A stretch of 64,000 nt of DNA, from assembly GCF_003716585.1 (NCBI RefSeq), contig NZ_PTJO01000006.1:172176-236175 (forward strand). Reading direction: 5' to 3'. This document shows positions 27,819-35,377 of the stretch, one piece after another. Numbering within the stretch: position 1 is the stretch's first letter; each line of letters opens with the position of its first letter. Both the position numbers and the translations under genes were made by a program. This stretch comes from Corynebacterium alimapuense. Its GTDB lineage: Bacteria > Actinomycetota > Actinomycetes > Mycobacteriales > Mycobacteriaceae. The notes below the pieces were generated by a model. That model saw only the letters and a program-made list of their open reading frames with translations, was not told where the DNA came from and did no database searches.

Positions 27819-28750
27819 TGTGCCACCTCTTCCCACCATGGACCGTCCCGGATCAACGTGTTGTGCCAGCGCCATACCGGGCTGGATTCGGTAGACAGGT
27901 GGCGAGGGTCATCAGTTGTAGCGGCGATGATCTGCTCGATAACGTCGTTGAAGTGGTGTTTTACGCAGCTTCCCGAGTACCGCAGCACTCGATAGCCATG
28001 CCTGGTGGCGTAATTGGCCTTCCAGCGATCGCGCACGAAGGTGGTGCGATTCTCAGCGGAATGATACTGATAGCCATCGATCTCCACGATCACCCGTGAC
28101 CGAGGGAGCACACCATCGAAGAAGTAGCCGCCGATGTTGTGATTCTGCAGTACCTCGACGCCCCGGCGCTTGAGCTCACGGAATACTCTGCGCTCGGCCT
28201 CACTATCGGCGCCAATGGCAGCTGCGCGGATCAGGGCTTTTAGTGCAGCGGGCGGCTGGGGCATCCGGGTGAGGTGGGTTTCTAGGGATTCTCGACCATG
28301 ACGTCCGGCATATTGCTGCTCGAGGAAGGCAATCAGTTCCCCGGCTTCGTGGCTGGTGGTGGCCAGATCTGCGACGGCGGCCACCGGGGTGGTCACGAAG
28401 ATGCCATCGATTCTTCGACCGAGCAGGCAACGGCTCTGGCGAATGGTGATCTGGGCCGTGCGTCTGGCAGATAGCCCGTAGGGCACGCGCGCGCTGACGG
28501 GCAGCGTGATGTCCTTGTCGGAGTGAATCTGCAGTGCGGTGAGCCCGGAAAAGACCAGCTTGGGCCGGTTGTGGGAGAGGGCTCTGAGTAGGAGGTTTCC
28601 CGTTGGTGGGGCAGTGGTATAGATTCCGCGATCGACACGATAGAGGTGTTGTTGGGTTAGGAGCCGGTGAATATGATGCGGCGTGGCTCCGAGTGCTCTG
28701 AGCCCGGCGGTGTCGATGACTGCATGCTCCGGTAGCCGGATGTCCCCCAT
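27815..28750 (-). CDS. AbiEi-like winged helix plus DUF559 nuclease-fold protein
   Basis: 311 residues. The N-terminal 90 residues match the AbiEi antitoxin-type domain (LRALGATPHHIHRLLTQQHLYRVDRGIY, then 'SGLTALQIH'). The C-terminal 110 match DUF559, a Vsr-like PD-(D/E)XK nuclease fold: SEAERRVFRELK, then VIVEIDGYQYHS with the catalytic acid and 'GYRVLRYSG'. Such fusions are common in actinobacteria and have no proven function; toxin-antitoxin or DNA-repair roles are guesses. It lies inside the galactan gene row, overlapping glfT1 by 4 nt. A hairpin covers its ribosome site. Confidence 0.75.
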   Translation of the reverse strand: MGDIRLPEHAVIDTAGLRALGATPHHIHRLLTQQHLYRVDRGIYTTAPPTGNLLLRALSHNRPKLVFSGLTALQIHSDKDITLPVSARVPYGLSARRTAQITIRQSRCLLGRRIDGIFVTTPVAAVADLATTSHEAGELIAFLEQQYAGRHGRESLETHLTRMPQPPAALKALIRAAAIGADSEAERRVFRELKRRGVEVLQNHNIGGYFFDGVLPRSRVIVEIDGYQYHSAENRTTFVRDRWKANYATRHGYRVLRYSGSCVKHHFNDVIEQIIAATTDDPRHLSTESSPVWRWHNTLIRDGPWWEEVAQ

Positions 28751-28757
28751 AGAATTC

Positions 28758-28774
28758 CTCCCCTGCTCGGGGAG
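28758..28774 (-). promoter_or_regulatory. Hairpin holding the ribosome site of the AbiEi/DUF559 gene
   Basis: CTCCCC (28774-28769 on the minus strand) pairs with GGGGAG (28763-28758) around GAGCA. The 3' arm is the Shine-Dalgarno sequence GGGGAGGA, 8 nt before the ATG at 28750, so the stem would hide it. Confidence 0.45.
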
Positions 28775-28790
28775 CTTAGAGGGTGGGCGC

Positions 28791-28818
28791 GGAGTTGGCA
28801 GGGAGGAGTTGGCAGGGA
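28791..28818. repeat. Tandem 14-bp direct repeat
   Basis: GGAGTTGGCAGGGA occurs twice without a gap in the spacer between wzt and the AbiEi/DUF559 gene. Possible operator or replication slippage product. Confidence 0.6.
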
Positions 28819-28931
28819 TCCTAGTTGGCGTTGACGCTGGGGGCTGAAAACAGTGTGAGGCGGGCTGGTGTCAACGCGAAGGCGGATTTCCAGCAGCAAG
28901 CAGGCCGACCGAGACCCTCCCAAAAGCTCAA

Positions 28932-29738
28932 CTACCCCGCGGAGCCTTCTTCCTCCTCATCAAACCGCTGGAGCAGCGAGCGGACATAATCGCCAGCACC
29001 CTTACCCTCGTAGGACTCGACGACGTCATCGACCATGCCGTGTTCGCGGATCTGACCATGATCGACCCAGAGTGCGGTATTGCACAGCTGTGCCAGGAAA
29101 TCATTGGAGTGGGAGGCGAAAACGAGGATTCCCGATCGCTTGACCAATTCCTGTAGCCGGACGCGGGCTTTGGCCATAAAGGCGGCGTCAACTGCGCCGA
29201 TGCCTTCGTCGAGGAGCAGGATCTCCGGTTCGATTGAGGTGACCACACCCAGCGCCAGGCGTACGCGCATACCGGTGGAGTAGGTGCGCAGCGGCATATC
29301 TAGGTATTCGCCCAGCTCAGAGAAGTCAGCGATCTCGTCGATCTTGTCTCTCATCTGCTTGCGGGTCTGGCCGAGGAAGAGTCCGCGGATGATGATGTTT
29401 TCGTAACCGGAGATCTCTGGATCCATGCCCACACCGAGGTCAAAGACCGGAGCCACGCGGCCGCGGATGTGGGTGGATCCGCGGGTGGGCTCGTAGATTC
29501 CCGATAGCAGGCGCAAAAGAGTGGATTTACCGGCACCGTTGTGGCCGACCAAACCCACGCGATCGCCCTCGCGGAGATGGAGGTTGATGTTACTGAGCGC
29601 TTCGACGACCATCGTGTTGTCGGTGTTGCGCCCGATGGCACCGCCGGCAGTAGAGAGGACAGCCTTTTTCATAGAGCGGGACTTGGCATCAAAGATGGGG
29701 AAGTCGACGCAGGCGTTGTATGTGTCAATGGAGACCAT
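28932..29738 (-). CDS. wzt: Galactan ABC exporter ATPase (Wzt)
   Basis: 268-residue ATPase partner of a Wzm/Wzt polysaccharide exporter, equivalent to M. tuberculosis Rv3781; it moves lipid-linked galactan to the outer face for arabinan attachment. Walker A GHNGAGKSTLLRLL, signature YSTGMRVRLALG and Walker B EILLLDEGIGAVD are intact. No C-terminal carbohydrate-binding domain. SD AGGAAGG precedes the ATG; wzm ends 10 nt upstream, so they form an operon. Confidence 0.9.
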   Translation of the reverse strand: MVSIDTYNACVDFPIFDAKSRSMKKAVLSTAGGAIGRNTDNTMVVEALSNINLHLREGDRVGLVGHNGAGKSTLLRLLSGIYEPTRGSTHIRGRVAPVFDLGVGMDPEISGYENIIIRGLFLGQTRKQMRDKIDEIADFSELGEYLDMPLRTYSTGMRVRLALGVVTSIEPEILLLDEGIGAVDAAFMAKARVRLQELVKRSGILVFASHSNDFLAQLCNTALWVDHGQIREHGMVDDVVESYEGKGAGDYVRSLLQRFDEEEEGSAG

Positions 29739-29748
29739 TAGTACCTTC

Positions 29749-30645
29749 CTAAACCCAGTAACTGACGCGGGAACGCCATTGCTTCATAGCCACCAGGGCC
29801 AAGGTCAATCCGACGGCAGTACATGCCAGGACGATCCACCAGTGATAGGCGGCTATCGGCTCGCCGATCATGGGTGCGCGGATGATCTCTAGGTAGTGGA
29901 ACAGCGGGTTGATTTCTGCCAACAGTGCTCGCTGAGCGATATCGCCGCCCTGTTCCTTGAGCGTCTGGGTGGTCCAGACAATCGGGGTGACATAGAACAG
30001 CAGCTGGACCATGGCTTCTAACAGCGGTGCGACGTCACGATAACGGGTGGCCACGATGCCAAAGAACATCGCCACCCACACGCCGTTAATGATCAGCAAG
30101 GCCATTGCGGGAATGGTCAGCAGCACCTCCCAGCCCAAGGGACGGGGGAAAATGATCATCAGGATCACCCAGATGATCAGGTTGTGCGCCAAAAACAGGG
30201 CTTGGCGCCAGACCAAGCGATAGACGTGCACCGACAGTGCGGAAGGCAGCTGTTTGATCAGGCCTTCATTGTCGATGAAGATCTCAGCGCCGTCCTTGAT
30301 ACAGCCGGAGATAAAGCCCCACATGATCAGGCCGACGGTGACATGGGGGAGGAATTCTGCCAGCGGCAACTGGAAGAGCATTGAATACAATAAGCCCAGC
30401 GCTAGGGCCATAACGCCGGTGGCGATGGTGATCCACAACGGGCCGAGCGTAGATCGTCGGTAGCGTTGTTTAATATCTTGCATTCCCAGCTGCAGCCACA
30501 ATTGGTGCTGCTGGAATCCACTGCTGAGGTCATGCCATGCCGCGCCGAAAGTTTTGGAACGGGAGGCTGGGATGCCGGTACTGACGGATTCTGTCATCCG
30601 GGCCAGATCGGCCTTGAGGTCTCGGTTGGGGGCTTGTTCCTGCAC
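29749..30645 (-). CDS. wzm: Galactan ABC exporter permease (Wzm)
   Basis: 298-residue ABC-2 type permease with six membrane segments, equivalent to Rv3783. The family pattern 'KQRYRRSTLGPLWITIATGVMAL' follows a cytoplasmic N-terminus, and the C-terminal half contains 'NPLFHYLEIIRAPMIG'. The start is a GTG at 30645 with TAGGGT 6 nt upstream, indicating leaderless transcription. It heads the wzm-wzt unit and is divergent from the aminotransferase-fold gene. Confidence 0.9.
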   Translation of the reverse strand: MQEQAPNRDLKADLARMTESVSTGIPASRSKTFGAAWHDLSSGFQQHQLWLQLGMQDIKQRYRRSTLGPLWITIATGVMALALGLLYSMLFQLPLAEFLPHVTVGLIMWGFISGCIKDGAEIFIDNEGLIKQLPSALSVHVYRLVWRQALFLAHNLIIWVILMIIFPRPLGWEVLLTIPAMALLIINGVWVAMFFGIVATRYRDVAPLLEAMVQLLFYVTPIVWTTQTLKEQGGDIAQRALLAEINPLFHYLEIIRAPMIGEPIAAYHWWIVLACTAVGLTLALVAMKQWRSRVSYWV

Positions 30646-30651
30646 ATCTAC

Positions 30652-30657
30652 ACCCTA
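30652..30657 (-). promoter_or_regulatory. -10 box (TAGGGT) for wzm-wzt
   Basis: Minus-strand TAGGGT, 6 nt from the GTG at 30645. Confidence 0.5.
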
Positions 30658-30879
30658 GCCTGGTATCGCTGAGAGACTAAGCATTACGCCGGGAGCGTGC
30701 TCCACCTGCCATTCTGTGAATTTGCTAGCAATATTATGATGATAATGCTGGTGCTGACCTGCGTATACTGTGGTTATTATGGCAATTTCTGCAGGGTGGG
30801 GCCGACGGTGCATTGTCGAAGAAGGCAGGGCATACTAGATGGACGTAATTCTCGATCGAGGTTTTAAGGAGGCAGCGCA

Positions 30880-32082
30880 ATGAGTTATGACGTGGCCAGT
30901 GTCCGGGGGCAGTATGTCTCCCTTGGCGATGGCTGGACCTATCTCAATGCGCATGCCCGCCCACAGATTCCCGAAACTGTCTCCGCTGCGGTGTCGAGGT
31001 CCTTCCGCCTGGCAGGTTGTGTCGCGGATGCAGAGTCAAGTTCGGGCTCGCATTCCAAGCAGCAGACCGCAGGGCGCCTCGAGGCTGACTCGCTCTTGGC
31101 CTCCGCTCGGATTGCCGTAGCCGATCTTTGTGGGTCAAGTCCGGAGCGGGTCGTCTTAGGCTCAAGTCTGCCGTCGCTTTATATGAGTCTCTCGCAGGCC
31201 ATGCGACCGCTGTTGCGCCATAATTCCTCGGTCGTGCTCTCTCGCTTGGATTCGCCGGAGTTGAACTATCCGCTTGAGGGCCTATCTGCGGAGGTGCGCT
31301 GGGCGCAGCCGGATCTGGGCACTGGAATGCTTCCGTCCTCGCAATACACCGAGCTGGTGGACGGTTCTACGCGGTTGGTGTCGTTATCGGCGGCGCAGTC
31401 GCTGCTGGGCACCGTCGCCCCGGTTGCGGAGATCGTCGATTACAGCCGCTCTCGCTCGCGCGCCTGGGTGCTGGTTGAGGCCTCCGCTTATGCGGCCTAC
31501 CGTCCGCTGGCAGCGGACCAGTGGGACGCCGATATTGTGGCGCTAGATCTAGCTGCTCTGGGTGGACCACAACTGGGAGCCTTAGTGTTCCGGGATTCGG
31601 CCATGTTCCGGCGGTTGGATCAGATTCGAGAAGCCCCAGTCGCGCCGGGCTTGGCTGGTGGCGTCCCCGCGATGGTGGGCCATCTGGCGGGGCTGAGTGA
31701 GACTATCGGCACGCGGCGAACCCGACTGCAACGGTCAATGGGTGAACTCGATGGCTATTTGAAGTCGTTGACCGATGAGCTCTATTTCCTACTCGGCGGC
31801 CTGTCCTCAGTCCATATTTTGGGAGTTTCTGGCGAAGCCGGTGATGGTGGCGCGGGCGACCGAGTACCGAGGTTGTCCTTTGCTGTTCGCGGGGTGCCAG
31901 CGGAGACGGTGCATCAACGGTTGATCGATAATGGTTTGGTCACCACCATTTTGCCTGCCAGCCAGCTGTTTTCCGAGATGGGTGTGGATGAAGTCGGTGG
32001 AGCAGTGACCGCCTCCTTGGCACCTTTCAACACCCGCTATGACATCGAGCATCTGACCCGGGTCGTCGCCTCGCTGGCTTAG
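30880..32082 (+). CDS. Aminotransferase class V-fold protein lacking the PLP lysine
   Basis: 400 residues with the fold of cysteine desulfurases: N-terminal 'WTYLNAHARPQIPETV' (YLNxAAxxP), and 'ADIVALDLAALGGPQLGALVF' at 217-237, which aligns with the D-x-x-x-x-x-(G/S)HK-x-x-GP-x-G-x-G cofactor block. The HK pair is replaced by AA (about residues 226-227), and the Asp that normally holds the PLP nitrogen is Glu200 in a changed context. No catalytic cysteine loop is evident. It is therefore unlikely to be a PLP enzyme unless another lysine serves. SD AAGGAGG sits before the ATG. It overlaps the convergent oxidoreductase gene by 4 nt. Confidence 0.7.
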   Translation: MSYDVASVRGQYVSLGDGWTYLNAHARPQIPETVSAAVSRSFRLAGCVADAESSSGSHSKQQTAGRLEADSLLASARIAVADLCGSSPERVVLGSSLPSLYMSLSQAMRPLLRHNSSVVLSRLDSPELNYPLEGLSAEVRWAQPDLGTGMLPSSQYTELVDGSTRLVSLSAAQSLLGTVAPVAEIVDYSRSRSRAWVLVEASAYAAYRPLAADQWDADIVALDLAALGGPQLGALVFRDSAMFRRLDQIREAPVAPGLAGGVPAMVGHLAGLSETIGTRRTRLQRSMGELDGYLKSLTDELYFLLGGLSSVHILGVSGEAGDGGAGDRVPRLSFAVRGVPAETVHQRLIDNGLVTTILPASQLFSEMGVDEVGGAVTASLAPFNTRYDIEHLTRVVASLA

Positions 32083-33041
32083 GCATCCACCTCCAGTACG
32101 ATCTTTCCGGTGACCTCTCCGGAGCCAAGCAGCGCGTGGGCTTGGGCAGCCTCGGACAGCGGGAGGACGGTGTGGATGTGGTGGGAGATGCGGGCGTCGG
32201 CAAGCAGGGGCCAAACGTGCTCGGCGGTGGAGCGAACGACCTCGGCCTTGCCTTCGACTGAGCGGGCGCGCAGGGTAGTGCCACGGACGGACAGTCGGCG
32301 AGGCAAAAGTGCGCCGAGGTTGATCTCGGTCTTTACTCCGCCTTGTAGGCCAATGATGATCAGTTGGCCATCTTCGGCCAGGCTGCGGAGATTCTGACGG
32401 AGGTACTTCGCGCCCATGATGTCGAGGATGACATCACAGCGGCCCTTGAGCTCCTCGGAAAAGTCCTGTTCACGGTAGTTAATCAGAATATCTGCGCCGA
32501 GTTCTCGGCAGGTCTCAAGTTTTTCCGAGGTACCGGCCGTCACGGCCACGTTGGCACCGAGCTGTTTACAGAGCTGGATGGCGAAGGTCCCGATGCCGCC
32601 CGCGCCGCCATGAATGAGCACCGTCTGGCCTTCTTTCAGACCGGCGAGCATACCTAGGTTTGACCAGACGGTGCAGGCCACCTCGACGATGCTGGCAGCC
32701 TCGGTGAAGCTATAGCCCTCCGGGATGGGAAGCAGCTGGCCTTCGGGGACGGCTACGTAGTCGGCGTAACCACCACCGGCGAGCAGGCAGGCGACTTTTT
32801 CTCCGCGGTCGCGGTCGGTGGTTCCGGGGTCCTCGATGACGCCGGAGCATTCCAGGCCGATGATCTCCGAGGCGCCTGGCGGCGGCGGATAGTGGCCCTT
32901 GGCTTGCAACAGGTCTCCGCGATTTACTCCGGCGGCATGGACCTTGACCAAGACCTCGCCGTCTCGAAGTTCTGGAGTCGGAGTTTCGGCGAGTGCGAGT
33001 GAGGTGGGATCCTGACTATCGGTCAGTGTGATGGCTTTCAT
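32079..33041 (-). CDS. NAD(P)H:quinone oxidoreductase, MDR superfamily
   Basis: 320-residue zinc-free medium-chain reductase of the quinone oxidoreductase/PIG3 type. 'AAGVNRGDLLQAKGHYPPPPG' at the N-terminus and Rossmann motif GGAGGIGTFAIQL (about residue 150) are diagnostic; the zinc cysteines of alcohol dehydrogenases are absent. It probably reduces quinones or enones with NADPH in the cytosol. TACGCT lies 8 nt upstream of the ATG. Confidence 0.85.
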   Translation of the reverse strand: MKAITLTDSQDPTSLALAETPTPELRDGEVLVKVHAAGVNRGDLLQAKGHYPPPPGASEIIGLECSGVIEDPGTTDRDRGEKVACLLAGGGYADYVAVPEGQLLPIPEGYSFTEAASIVEVACTVWSNLGMLAGLKEGQTVLIHGGAGGIGTFAIQLCKQLGANVAVTAGTSEKLETCRELGADILINYREQDFSEELKGRCDVILDIMGAKYLRQNLRSLAEDGQLIIIGLQGGVKTEINLGALLPRRLSVRGTTLRARSVEGKAEVVRSTAEHVWPLLADARISHHIHTVLPLSEAAQAHALLGSGEVTGKIVLEVDA

Positions 33042-33123
33042 GCGTCCCCAGCGTAGGGAAATTCTTGAGAGTCGGGGTGACTCGGGTAGGATAATCGACT
33101 GTCGCTTAGGCGATGGTTAATAA

Positions 33124-33208
33124 GGAGATGTGGCAGAGCGGCCGAATGCACTGGTCTTGAAAACCAGCGAGGGTCAAACCTCCGCGGGTTCAAATCCCGC
33201 CGTCTCCG
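33124..33208 (+). tRNA. tRNA-Ser (anticodon TGA)
   Basis: GGAGATG/CGTCTCC acceptor stem, anticodon loop CTTGAAA, long variable arm typical of class II tRNA, and TpsiC arm GCGGGTTCAAATCCCGC. CCA is not encoded. Confidence 0.95.
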
Positions 33209-33219
33209 CACAATTGAGT

Positions 33220-33340
33220 CAGGGACGTATTTTCTCACACACCGTAAATCGGTGAACAGGGAAAATACGTCCCTGGCGTCATTTCTAGGTGAGAAAATAC
33301 GTCAGGCGCGGGTTAAGGGTAAGGGACAAATGCCCCTTAA
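33220..33340. repeat. Cluster of inverted repeats built on GAAAATACGTC
   Basis: CAGGGACGTATTTTC (33220-33234) has a perfect complement at 33261-33275, around an inner CACCG/CGGTG stem. A shifted 15-mer, GACGTATTTTCTCAC (33224-33238), has a second perfect complement at 33289-33303, so two stems compete. A further stem TTAAGGG/CCCTTAA covers 33313-33340. It lies between tRNA-Ser and the 3' end of moeB. Confidence 0.6.
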
Positions 33341-33367
33341 TCGTCAGGCGCGTAACCGTCAGGCGCG
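33301..33367. repeat. Three direct copies of GTCAGGCGCG
   Basis: Copies at 33301-33310, 33343-33352 and 33358-33367; the last one contains the stop codon and final codons of moeB. They suggest local duplication of the moeB 3' end. Confidence 0.6.
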
Positions 33368-34432
33368 CTGATCGAGCCAAGCTTCGATCCCTCCGGCCAG
33401 GCTCACCAGCCCACTGATCCCACGCTCGGACAAGGCAGCCACGGCTTTCGCGGAGCGCACGCCACCGGCGCAGTAAATCACTACCTGACCGGAAGCATTC
33501 ATCTCAGCAGGATTCCGGCCAGCGAGAATTTCGCCCAGAGGGACATTCACTGCACCCGGGATACGGAAGCTTTGGAATTCTTCCGGCTCGCGGACGTCGA
33601 TAAGCAGGGCGTTTGCTGGGATCTTCCTGATTTCATCGACTTCCGGGGCGCTGGAGCCGCGAGCCTGGACTGGTGGGCCTTCGGCCAGTAGCCGGGCAAC
33701 GCTTGCTGGCGAGCCAACGATAGGCAGGTACTCCCATTGCCCGCTCAGTGAGGAAAAATATCCCAATGTGCCGATGAGCGGATCGCCGATGCCGGTGAGC
33801 AACTTGATCGCTTCCATCGCCATCGCAGAGCCGACCACCCCGACGACCGGGCCTAAGACTCCGGCTTGGGCGCAGCTCGGAACTTCGCCGGGTGCAGGCG
33901 GGGCGGGGAAGAGGTCTTCGTAGACGGGGCCGTGTCCGGCGTGGAAGACGGACAGTTGGGCGTCGAAACCCAGGATGGAGGCCCACACATGGGGGATCTG
34001 CAGGCGGGCGCAGGCATAGGAGACCAGATGGCGGGTGTCGAAATTATCGCTGCCATCGACAACGAGATCTGCACCTTGGAGAAGATCTACCGCAGTGGAG
34101 CGTTCGAGCCGTTCAACGCGAGCCTCGACCGTAATCCCAGGATTGAGCGCCAGCATTTTCTCTCGCGCTGAGCGAGCTTTCGGACTGCCGATACCAGCGG
34201 TGTCGTGGATGACCTGCCGGTGGAGGTTAGATAGGTCTACGTCGTCGTCGTCGATAATGGTGATGTGTCCAACGCCAGCCCCAGCCAGGTAGAGCAGTGC
34301 AGGCGAGCCCAACCCACCGGCGCCAATGACGGCAACATGCGCGCCCAGCAACGCCTCTTGAGACTCTGGGCCGAAGCCACCCAAGCTGAGTTGCCGGCGA
34401 TAGCGAGAATTCTGTTCGGGGGACAAGCTCAT
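33359..34432 (-). CDS. moeB: MoeB/ThiF-like adenylyltransferase with rhodanese domain
   Basis: 357 residues. The N-terminal E1-like domain adenylates the C-terminal Gly-Gly of MoaD (GAGGLGSPALLYLAGAGVG, then DGSDNFDTR). The C-terminal rhodanese domain (about 260-357) carries the sulfur-bearing cysteine loop YCAGGVRS, so activation and sulfur loading are on one chain. The first CxxC of the structural zinc site seen in E. coli MoeB appears replaced (VYEDLFP). I chose ATG 34432, which overlaps the moaE stop. Confidence 0.88.
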   Translation of the reverse strand: MSLSPEQNSRYRRQLSLGGFGPESQEALLGAHVAVIGAGGLGSPALLYLAGAGVGHITIIDDDDVDLSNLHRQVIHDTAGIGSPKARSAREKMLALNPGITVEARVERLERSTAVDLLQGADLVVDGSDNFDTRHLVSYACARLQIPHVWASILGFDAQLSVFHAGHGPVYEDLFPAPPAPGEVPSCAQAGVLGPVVGVVGSAMAMEAIKLLTGIGDPLIGTLGYFSSLSGQWEYLPIVGSPASVARLLAEGPPVQARGSSAPEVDEIRKIPANALLIDVREPEEFQSFRIPGAVNVPLGEILAGRNPAEMNASGQVVIYCAGGVRSAKAVAALSERGISGLVSLAGGIEAWLDQRA

Positions 34433-34890
34433 TCGACGCCCACCCACTGGGTATGTCCGTCGCGTAGCTTTTGTTCTTTCCAAATCGGCACTTCGGCCTT
34501 AACCCGGTCGGCCAGCGCCGAACACGCTGCGAAGGCATCACCGCGGTGAGCACTGCTGGCCAGCGCGAGGAAAGCCACCTCGCCGATGACTAGGTCGCCG
34601 GTGCGATGGGCGGTCCACAGGCGTGTAGTGGGATACTCAGCGCTGATCGACGCCGCCACCCGAGCAATCACCTCATCTGCACTGGGATGCGCGGAATAAG
34701 ACAGCGTGGCCACTTCCTGCCCACCATCGTGATCGCGCACCACTCCCTCGAAGGCCACCAGCGCGCCCATTGCCTCGGTGATGATCTCTTTGCGGGCCTG
34801 GGCGAGTAGTCCGTCGAGTGGAACATCGGTAATGAGAGCGTCAATGACCACGCCGGTTTGTTCGGCGACATACGCGGGATCAGTGGTCAT
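34429..34890 (-). CDS. moaE: Molybdopterin synthase catalytic subunit
   Basis: 153 residues; with MoaD forms the enzyme that puts two sulfurs into cyclic pyranopterin monophosphate. The family strand 'MGALVAFEGVVRDHDGG', 'YSAHPSADEVIARV' and the C-terminal 'VPIWKEQKLRDGHTQWVG' (active Lys residues) are present. ATG at 34890 has GGAGGGC just upstream and lies 11 nt inside the end of moaB, giving coupled translation. Confidence 0.92.
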   Translation of the reverse strand: MTTDPAYVAEQTGVVIDALITDVPLDGLLAQARKEIITEAMGALVAFEGVVRDHDGGQEVATLSYSAHPSADEVIARVAASISAEYPTTRLWTAHRTGDLVIGEVAFLALASSAHRGDAFAACSALADRVKAEVPIWKEQKLRDGHTQWVGVE

Positions 34891-35356
34891 GGTTGCCCTC
34901 CAAAAGGTCAGCCAGATGATTAATAACAGGCTCCAAGACCGCGCAGCCATCGATGACCCCGCCGGTGGATCCGGGCAAGGTCATCACGAAGGTGTTCCCG
35001 ACGACTCCGGCCACCGCGCGCGACACAATCGCCGTGGCGGTGGATTCGCGGCCTTGGGAGAAAAAGGCGTGGACGATGCCGGGGAGCTCGCGTTCTAGAT
35101 GAGGGGCGATGGCATCAACAGTGCGGTCATCGGCGGTGATGCCAGTGCCACCGGAGGTCAAGACAATGGTGGGCAGCGGGCCACTGAAAACACGCTCGAT
35201 CGTCTCTGGCAGATCCGCATCGCTGACTACTAGCGGATGGGGAGTTTCAAAGCCCATATCGCGGAGGAACTGAACCGCGATGGGGCCGGAGCGGTCCTCG
35301 TACTCGCCAGCGGCGGCACGGGTGGAGGCGACGATAACAAGGCCGGTACGGGTCAT
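34880..35356 (-). CDS. mog: MoaB/MogA-type molybdopterin adenylyltransferase
   Basis: 158 residues. Adenylates molybdopterin before metal insertion. Motifs: 'VIVASTRAAAGEYEDRSGP' at the N-terminus, 'TIVLTSGGTGITADDRTVDAI' (SGGTG) and 'MTLPGSTGGVIDGCAVL'. Overlaps moaE and follows moeA by 21 nt. Could equally be named moaB. Confidence 0.88.
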   Translation of the reverse strand: MTRTGLVIVASTRAAAGEYEDRSGPIAVQFLRDMGFETPHPLVVSDADLPETIERVFSGPLPTIVLTSGGTGITADDRTVDAIAPHLERELPGIVHAFFSQGRESTATAIVSRAVAGVVGNTFVMTLPGSTGGVIDGCAVLEPVINHLADLLEGNHDH

Positions 35357-35377
35357 GGTGAGGTGACTTTCTGTGAG

